Shown here piece by piece: positions 58,237 through 64,000 of a stretch of DNA of 64,000 bases (position 1 is the first letter of the stretch; every line of letters begins with the position of its first letter). The position numbers and the translations under genes were made by a program. The stretch is from an uncultured Pseudoalteromonas sp. (GTDB taxonomy: Bacteria; Pseudomonadota; Gammaproteobacteria; Enterobacterales; Alteromonadaceae): the NCBI GenBank assembly GCA_947493455.1, contig CANLRB010000006.1, positions 62,001-126,000 of the forward strand. The letters are read 5' to 3'. The notes below the pieces were generated by a model. The model searched no databases, had not been told where the DNA came from, and saw only the letters and a list, made by a program, of their open reading frames with translations.

Positions 58237-58412
58237 TGTGTGTTCCTTATCTATACCTACCTGTGAACGGTAACTATGGTGTACAGCCATTTTTTAGTAG
58301 CGTGGAGTCAAAACCGATTTTAACTCGTTTACACTACAGAAAAACAGTCTTTTTTAAAGCAAACCAGTACATTTATCAATCAGTTGGCTTTCTATTCACA
58401 AAATATAGATAT

Positions 58413-58434
58413 AAATGGCCTATTTTGGCCATTT
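58413..58434. terminator. Hairpin between gdhB and the RND gene
   Basis: AAATGGCC / GGCCATTT with a 6-nt loop is followed on the plus strand by a T run; on the minus strand the T tract is short. It lies 21 nt after the RND stop and may terminate the RND operon. Confidence 0.5.
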
Positions 58435-58454
58435 TTTCGCACAAATATTCAAAA

Positions 58455-60764
58455 TTATTTTTTACGCCACAATAATGTACCGATAGCTGGTAGGAGCAGT
58501 ACTGCACCTAACATATTCACAAGAAACATAAAAGTCAGCAATATTCCCATGTCAACTTGGAACTTGAGTGCCGAAAATACCCATGTACTGACGCCGATCG
58601 CAAGTGTAATTCCGGTAAACAGAACTGCACTACCTCGCTCAATAAGCGCTTGACGATAGGCTTGTGTTAGCGGCACGCCTTGACGCAGTAACGTGCTCAT
58701 TGATGACAAAATATAAATACCATAGTCGACCCCAATGCCAACACCAAGTGCTATTACAGGCAAGGTACTTACCGTCAGGCCAATTTCCAAATACACCATC
58801 AGCGCTTGTGCAAGCGTCGATACAATATATAACGGCAACACAACTGCAATTGTCGCCCTAATTGAGCGGAAACTTATCAGACATAACAAAATAACCGCGC
58901 CGTAGACGTATATCATCATCGGCATTTGCGCCTCTGCGACAGATTCATTGGTTGCGGCCATAACACCGACAGGTCCTGACGCGAGTTTAAACTTCAGAGT
59001 TTCTGTTTCTTCTTCACTCGCAAACTGTTTTACAGCAGAGATTACGCGGTTAATACTCGTCGCCTTATGATCTTCCATAAATACGATAATCGGCATGACC
59101 GAACAGTCGCCGTTTAAAAGACCCGAACTCGTTTCAACACGCGATGTTGCTTGCACCAGTGACGACGTGTTACGCGGCAATGTTTGCCATTTCAGATTAC
59201 CTTCGTTGTAGCCTGCATTAACGGCTTGAGACACTGACGACAGTGATACTGCTGATTGCACCCCATCAATATTGGTAAGCTTCCATTGAAACCTATCAAT
59301 ACGCTCCATAGTATCGTGATACGTACATGCCTCAGGTTCCGCCTCTACAATTACTTTTAAAATATCGACAGAAATCGTGTACTTATCGGTAATTAGAAAC
59401 GTATCTAAATTGTAGCGTGCATCCGAGTGCAATGATGGTGCTCCAGCATGTAAATCACCTATATGCATTTCTTGCGATTTATAAAAGCCAAAACCAAACA
59501 ACACAGCAACACTGATTAAAATAAATTTACTAACACCAGGCTCGGTCGCTTTTACAAGCACTTCACGAATTCCTGCAAATGCGTCTTTACTTTGACCGTC
59601 GCCCGCTCGTTTAATTTTTTCGTAATTTAAAAACGACGCAAGTACGGGTAGTAAAAGCAAGTTCGTAAAGATAATTACAGCCACACCTAAACTTGCCGTA
59701 ATTGCTAATTCTCGAATAATGCCAATGTCGATTGACAATAAGGTTAAGAATCCAACTGTATCTGACAATAAGGCGATACCACCCGGCACGAGTAATGCTG
59801 CGAAGCTCGATTGTGCAGCTACTTTATTTGAAAGGCCTTCGGCTACTTTATTGCCGATACTGTTAATCATTTGTACGCCGTGACTCACACCGATCGCAAA
59901 TACTAAGAACGGTACCAAAATCGACATTGGGTCTAATCCAAAGCCAACCACATTTAACAAGCCCATTTGCCAGATCACAGCCATTAAAGAACAAATAATC
60001 GGGAGCAGCGTAAGTTTGAAACTCTTACAAAATAGCCAGACCATAATAAAGGTAAATGCAATGGCAATAAGGAAGAAAGTCACAACGCCTTTCGCGCCAT
60101 CAGCAACATCTCCGGCCATTTTCGCAAAGCCAATGATATGAATCGACACGTTGTCGGTTGAAAACTGATCGCGCACTTCTGTTTCTAATTTTTCTGCAAA
60201 CGCCAGCGTATCAAGTTTTTCTTTAGTCTGTGGATCAATCTCCATTAGCTGTGCTGTGACCATCGCACATGAGTAATCAGTCGCGACCATACGGCCAACT
60301 ACTTTTGCTTTTTCGATATTCTCTTTTACAATACCTAACCCTGCCGCAGTGGGTGCAAAGTCAGCTGGTATAATCGGTCCACCTGCAAAACCGTCTTCAA
60401 CTACTTCAACAAAACGCGCACTAGGTGAAAAAATGGAGTTTACTAAAGGACGGTTAACCCCTGGAATAAAATAAAGCTGATCATGAACACCTTTAAATTG
60501 GGTGAAAAACTCTTGATTAAAAATATCGCCACGCGCATCACATACAGAAATAAGAATGCCATTGGCACCACCAAACTGCTTCTCATGCTTTAAGTAGGTG
60601 CGCATATACTCATGGTTGAGCGGTATATTTTTATTAAAAGACGCGTCAAGTTTGATTTGGGTTGCTTGAAAACCTAAATACACAGTTGTTATTAAAAATA
60701 ATAAAATTACAAAGACACGATGCCTAAAAATGCTTGTTTCAAAACGTGTTAATAATAAATTCAT
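58455..60764 (-). CDS. RND-superfamily (MMPL/HAE3-like) transporter
   Basis: A 769-residue membrane pump with an N-terminal helix (about 17-35), a periplasmic domain of about 190 residues, five helices in the first MMPL half (with SDTVGFLTLLSIDIG near 340-354), a second periplasmic domain, and the second half with GVGIGVDYGIYILSSM at about 676-691. Two half-repeats fit MMPL/HAE3 pumps, thought to move lipids or hydrophobic molecules. The start is 2 nt after the stop of the YCF48-like gene, so they are coupled. Substrate unknown. Confidence 0.88.
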   Translation of the reverse strand: MNLLLTRFETSIFRHRVFVILLFLITTVYLGFQATQIKLDASFNKNIPLNHEYMRTYLKHEKQFGGANGILISVCDARGDIFNQEFFTQFKGVHDQLYFIPGVNRPLVNSIFSPSARFVEVVEDGFAGGPIIPADFAPTAAGLGIVKENIEKAKVVGRMVATDYSCAMVTAQLMEIDPQTKEKLDTLAFAEKLETEVRDQFSTDNVSIHIIGFAKMAGDVADGAKGVVTFFLIAIAFTFIMVWLFCKSFKLTLLPIICSLMAVIWQMGLLNVVGFGLDPMSILVPFLVFAIGVSHGVQMINSIGNKVAEGLSNKVAAQSSFAALLVPGGIALLSDTVGFLTLLSIDIGIIRELAITASLGVAVIIFTNLLLLPVLASFLNYEKIKRAGDGQSKDAFAGIREVLVKATEPGVSKFILISVAVLFGFGFYKSQEMHIGDLHAGAPSLHSDARYNLDTFLITDKYTISVDILKVIVEAEPEACTYHDTMERIDRFQWKLTNIDGVQSAVSLSSVSQAVNAGYNEGNLKWQTLPRNTSSLVQATSRVETSSGLLNGDCSVMPIIVFMEDHKATSINRVISAVKQFASEEETETLKFKLASGPVGVMAATNESVAEAQMPMMIYVYGAVILLCLISFRSIRATIAVVLPLYIVSTLAQALMVYLEIGLTVSTLPVIALGVGIGVDYGIYILSSMSTLLRQGVPLTQAYRQALIERGSAVLFTGITLAIGVSTWVFSALKFQVDMGILLTFMFLVNMLGAVLLLPAIGTLLWRKK

Positions 60765-60766
60765 TG

Positions 60767-61762
60767 TTATTTAACCACTACTTCATTGACACCCGCTTCA
60801 GTCGCAAGGATCAGTCTTTTGTCATCTACAACGCTCGCTAGCACTGCCTTTCCATCTTCGAGTTGTTGCTCAATTATTTGTCCATTTTTATAAATAAAAA
60901 CAACACCATTGTTCGCGCTAAGGTACGCGGTATTCTTATCAACTGTAATACTATTAATGGTCGCATTTTTAGTCGTTTCAACTCGGTACCAAGATTTACC
61001 CAAATCATTACTCACGAACACTGTGCCGCGCAAACCACCTGCTATTAGCTGTTTGTTTTCCAATTGGTTAATTGAAAAGAACGAACCGTGATATATTTCG
61101 TTAAAACGAGTCCAGGTTTTGCCTTTATCTTGACTAAATGCAAGTAACCCCACCTCTCCGGCAAGATAAAGTCGGCTGCCATCATCATAAAGTGAGTTAA
61201 AATGAGGTAAAATTGACGCCGTTTCTATTTCGTAGCCCTCTGGATCTTCTTGTTTAATTTCAGCGAGATATTCACCATCTTCAGGGTATAGTAGCGAACT
61301 TGAAAATTCCTTTTGCCAAGATTTACCTGCATCCATCGTGCGATACTGTAAACCATAAGCGCCTACGGCAAGCCCTTCTTTTTCGTTAAAAAAATAGATA
61401 TCAAGCAACGGCTTATCGACCTCTGGTAAATACTGTTGTATTTGCCATGTCGAACCGCCATCTTGAGTATGAATTATTGTGCTATCGTGCCCAACTGCCC
61501 AACCGGTTTTCGCATCTAGAAAATAAACGCCTGTCAATAACACTTGAACCGGAACCTGTGCCTTTTGCCACGATTGACCATCATTACTAAAGACGATATT
61601 GCCCCACTTCCCGACCGCTACGAAACCATTCTTCACTTTACTGATATCAGTTAATAAATAATTGGCAGCATGTTTTGCTTCGACAGACGCTTTTGCTTCA
61701 TTCGAATGGCAGTGTGTGCCAAACGTTGTCAATAACACAAAAATTAATACTTTAAATTTCAT
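60767..61762 (-). CDS. YCF48-like periplasmic beta-propeller protein
   Basis: A 331-residue exported protein with a signal peptide (MKFKVLIFVLLTTFGTHCHS, about 1-20). Repeated BNR-like motifs follow: GKWGNIVFSNDGQSW, GHDSTIIHTQDGGSTWQ, GAYGLQYRTMDAGKSWQ, EVGLLAFSQDKGKTWT and GLRGTVFVSNDLGKSW, the pattern of YCF48-type propellers. It is the partner of the RND gene 2 nt downstream. Such propellers may scaffold membrane complexes; the role here is inferred from context. Confidence 0.86.
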   Translation of the reverse strand: MKFKVLIFVLLTTFGTHCHSNEAKASVEAKHAANYLLTDISKVKNGFVAVGKWGNIVFSNDGQSWQKAQVPVQVLLTGVYFLDAKTGWAVGHDSTIIHTQDGGSTWQIQQYLPEVDKPLLDIYFFNEKEGLAVGAYGLQYRTMDAGKSWQKEFSSSLLYPEDGEYLAEIKQEDPEGYEIETASILPHFNSLYDDGSRLYLAGEVGLLAFSQDKGKTWTRFNEIYHGSFFSINQLENKQLIAGGLRGTVFVSNDLGKSWYRVETTKNATINSITVDKNTAYLSANNGVVFIYKNGQIIEQQLEDGKAVLASVVDDKRLILATEAGVNEVVVK

Positions 61763-61780
61763 AAAATTAGATTTATTAGT

Positions 61781-61805
61781 AAAAAAAACGGCCCGTAAGG
61801 GCCGT
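61781..61805 (-). terminator. Terminator between DUF1329 and YCF48-like genes
   Basis: Read on the minus strand, ACGGCCC / GGGCCGT with a 4-nt loop is followed by a run of eight T. It starts 9 nt after the DUF1329 stop and would cut downstream expression unless read through. Confidence 0.8.
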
Positions 61806-61813
61806 ATTATAAA

Positions 61814-63181
61814 TTAACGACGACCTTCTCGACGTAACGCGTTTGATGTAAATTCGGTGTCTTTAAACGACTTTGAGAAATCGTACATTTTCTCTTCGTT
61901 ATCGAGACCTATCGCCAAATAGCGACGTGAATTCAAATCATGATAAACATCCAGCGTACTCCAATGCGTCGGAACTTCGTAATAATTAACACCATGCGCC
62001 ATCGCTACACGATAAAGTTGGTCACGATTATCGTACAGATCTGCCACATGAATTTGCCAGCTATCTTCGTCAATAAAGAACACACGTTTTTTGTAAATAT
62101 GACGTGTACCTTCTTTCAGATCAGCTTCGACCACCCATACACGGTGTTTTTCATAACGCACATGCTCTGGATTAATGTGTCCAGGCTTTAATATATCGTC
62201 ATATTTCAAGCTATCGCTGTGCAGCTTATAGCTATTATATGGGATATACATCTCTTTCTTGCCTTTTAACGTCCAGTTATAACGGTTCGGAGAACCATTA
62301 AACATATCGAAGTCATCTGTTGTACGTAAACTATCTGACGCTGTTCCTGGTGCGTCATATGCAACGTTTGGTGCACGACGAACACGGCGTTGACCTGTGT
62401 TATACGTCCACGCTTGACGCGGTGTTAAAATTTGGTCCATTGTTTCGTGAACCAACAGCGCTGTACCTGCCAGTCGAGCTGGCGCAGTCACTTTTTGCTT
62501 AAATTTAAACAAAATATTTGACTTCTCGAGCGACTCAGGTGTGGCATCCTGTTCTGAGTACTTAACTAACAGCTTTTCGTCAAAACCAACCATATTGTAA
62601 GAACCGCCAGCGGTTGGCGCAGCTTGGCCACCGTATCGCTTAATCGAAAGACCACGATAACGTAAAATATGATTCCAAATTGCTTCTAACCCTGTCTCAG
62701 GAATTGGAAAAGGAATACCGATAGCCGTGTTTTTGATACCATTTCCACCTTCAACTAACTCAGCTGTAGGTGCATACTTTTTTGTTGCTTCATAAATAAA
62801 ATCAGGGTATGAGGCACTACGGCGTGTCTCATAAATGTTCATTTTAAACGTCTCTGGGTACGCCTTGAACATTTCAATTTGACCCGCTGACAAAAACTCT
62901 TTGTACTGGTCAACATTCTTGCTATCAATCGTAAACAAGACTTTATCGTCAGCAAATGGATCTGGGTGATGCATGCCAACTTCATAGTTTTCTGGTGTTT
63001 TAGTTAAACCACCAGTCCAACTCGGAATTGAGCCATCTTTATTACCCGCCATTTCAGCGCCAAGGGGCGTTAAATCTTTACCTAAACGTGCAACCTCATC
63101 GGCTGTCATTTTTGCATAAGCTGACGTAGTTGAAAATAAACTACATAATGCCAATGCGACTAGGGTAGGTTTTTTAATCAT
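61814..63181 (-). CDS. DUF1329 outer-membrane/periplasmic lipoprotein-carrier-like protein
   Basis: A 455-residue exported protein with a signal peptide (MIKKPTLVALALCSLFSTTS then AYA, cleavage near residue 23). The body shows ADEVARLGKDLTPLGAEMAGN, PIPETGLEAIWNHILRYRG (about 162-180), QAWTYNTGQRRVRRAPNVAYD (about 258-278) and SWQIHVADLYDNRDQLYR, all DUF1329 hallmarks. The family has a LolA/LolB-like fold, so it may carry a lipid or hydrophobic ligand. It lies 11 nt downstream of the DUF1302 gene and is translated with it. Confidence 0.88.
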   Translation of the reverse strand: MIKKPTLVALALCSLFSTTSAYAKMTADEVARLGKDLTPLGAEMAGNKDGSIPSWTGGLTKTPENYEVGMHHPDPFADDKVLFTIDSKNVDQYKEFLSAGQIEMFKAYPETFKMNIYETRRSASYPDFIYEATKKYAPTAELVEGGNGIKNTAIGIPFPIPETGLEAIWNHILRYRGLSIKRYGGQAAPTAGGSYNMVGFDEKLLVKYSEQDATPESLEKSNILFKFKQKVTAPARLAGTALLVHETMDQILTPRQAWTYNTGQRRVRRAPNVAYDAPGTASDSLRTTDDFDMFNGSPNRYNWTLKGKKEMYIPYNSYKLHSDSLKYDDILKPGHINPEHVRYEKHRVWVVEADLKEGTRHIYKKRVFFIDEDSWQIHVADLYDNRDQLYRVAMAHGVNYYEVPTHWSTLDVYHDLNSRRYLAIGLDNEEKMYDFSKSFKDTEFTSNALRREGRR

Positions 63182-63192
63182 AGTAATTACCC

Positions 63193-64000
63193 TTAAATTG
63201 AATACTTGATATTAAACGAAACAAAATCACGAGACGCCATTCCATTAGCTGTGCCGCCGCCCCAGAAACTATTGTAACCAAAGTCAAATGACCACTGGTT
63301 TTGATAATTAAAGTTTAAATTAACACCAAGCGATTTACGGTCTTCAACAAAGAGGAACATCGGATCCGGTGTCGTACCATTTACGTCGTGAGAAAATACA
63401 ACGCGTGGTGAAAAGTTCACACCAGCAAACAAGTTGTTATAGTCACCTTTTGCAACTAAACGATAACCCCATGATGTTGTTGATGGGAATTGATTTGTCT
63501 CTGGACCATTTGACAGCGCCATATGTAAGTTGGTGTAGTCAACACCTGGAACACCAACCATAGTGCCGCTTCGTGCTGTGCCAGGAGCATTTAAACGTAA
63601 TTCGTCATACTCAGGCATGTCTTTTACCTGAACGCCACCAACCTCACCTAGCACTGCCCAGCTGTCGGCACCCAATGATGGACCGAATAAATGCGTTAAC
63701 GTAAATTGTAACTGCATGGTATCAGCGGTGATATAACCTTGTGCAACGTCGCCTGGTGCAACGGTTTCGACTTGTGAAATTTGCGCAAACTCAGGACGCA
63801 AGCCAGCAACAGCCAATTGTTCAGCCATACCCGCGTAAAGTAGTTCTACGTCATCAATTTGTAGCGGCTCGTCTTGGCGATAAGTAAATTCACCTGCAAC
63901 GGCAGTCTCACCAAGTGAAGTATTAAAACTCAAGCCATAAAGCTTGATATCTTCTGGGTACTCTAAAATACCTTGCGTAAACGCTTTTAGGTTAGACGTG
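63193..64000 (-). CDS. DUF1302 outer-membrane beta-barrel protein, C-terminal part (partial)
   Basis: The frame runs off the right window edge without a start: codons from 64000 down to 63934 remain open, and the apparent start at 63933 is an internal TTG. The visible 268 residues contain alternating aromatic beta-strand patterns (NNLFAGVNFSPRVVF, SLGVNLNFNYQNQWSFDFGY) and end FVSFNIKYSI, as in outer-membrane barrels. DUF1302 and DUF1329 genes are commonly adjacent, and it is the first gene seen of this cluster. The N-terminal half lies outside the window. Confidence 0.82.
   Translation of the reverse strand, partial: TSNLKAFTQGILEYPEDIKLYGLSFNTSLGETAVAGEFTYRQDEPLQIDDVELLYAGMAEQLAVAGLRPEFAQISQVETVAPGDVAQGYITADTMQLQFTLTHLFGPSLGADSWAVLGEVGGVQVKDMPEYDELRLNAPGTARSGTMVGVPGVDYTNLHMALSNGPETNQFPSTTSWGYRLVAKGDYNNLFAGVNFSPRVVFSHDVNGTTPDPMFLFVEDRKSLGVNLNFNYQNQWSFDFGYNSFWGGGTANGMASRDFVSFNIKYSI

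Noticed and set aside
1-64000. tRNA, rRNA, CRISPR arrays, insertion sequences, prophage or integrase genes.
   Set aside because: None seen on reading; the window is gene-dense and nearly all its genes are housekeeping. A tRNA scan would be decisive.

Overview
The window is a 64 kb chromosomal segment from a gammaproteobacterium, most likely a marine Alteromonadales member (Colwelliaceae- or Pseudoalteromonas-like). This rests on low-to-moderate GC, SeqA, ZapC and RlmKL together, an E. coli-like order at several loci (gltA/sdhCDAB-sucAB/sucCD; pgm-seqA/ybfF-ybfE-fldA-fur; comEC-msbA-lpxK-ycaR-kdsB; pyrD-zapC-rlmKL-uup), and a branched-chain keto acid dehydrogenase plus a giant NAD-glutamate dehydrogenase. 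Species cannot be fixed from sequence alone. I saw no rRNA, tRNA, CRISPR array, insertion sequence or prophage. Almost everything is housekeeping, with a few less familiar clusters.

Layout. 1-11.8 kb: tail of a PstS-like phosphate-binding protein; etfBA diverging from ETF:quinone oxidoreductase; an acyl-CoA thioesterase, trmO and proS; a small lipoprotein; a DUF3025-natA-natB operon; and a 10-TM ArsP_2-type metal transporter with a Fur-box-like site. 11.8-19.2 kb (minus): bkdA1-bkdA2-bkdB, astE, seqA-pgm. 19.3-24.4 kb: ybfF, DUF2788, ybfE, fldA, fur, then glnS (minus) and an orphan solute-binding protein. 24.4-35.9 kb: the TCA block sdhCDAB-sucAB, then sucCD, with gltA divergent. 36-45.5 kb: csdA-csdE facing a long overlapping minus-strand operon comEC-msbA-lpxK-ycaR-kdsB-rlu-tcdA, and a DUF2062 gene diverging from comEC. 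45.6-58.2 kb (minus): pyrD, zapC, rlmKL-grx-uup-DUF3466 and gdhB. 58.4-64 kb (minus): DUF1302 (cut by the window end), DUF1329, a YCF48-like beta-propeller and an MMPL/RND transporter, which together look like a trans-envelope hydrophobic-cargo system.

How it fits together. Electrons from acyl-CoA and branched-chain acyl-CoA oxidation pass through ETF and ETF-QO to quinone, and BKD feeds that pathway. The etf and bkd control regions share near-identical palindromes of the type I associate with LiuR, linking the two loci as one regulon. Succinate and 2-oxoglutarate made by catabolism, including by GdhB and AstE, enter the sdh/suc/gltA block. The most interesting uncharacterised material is the RND-YCF48-DUF1329-DUF1302 cluster at the right end. 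Smaller points are the Fur-box/ArsP_2 transporter, the tandem lipoyl domains of SucB, and several hairpins or palindromes that overlap stop codons or ribosome-binding sites.
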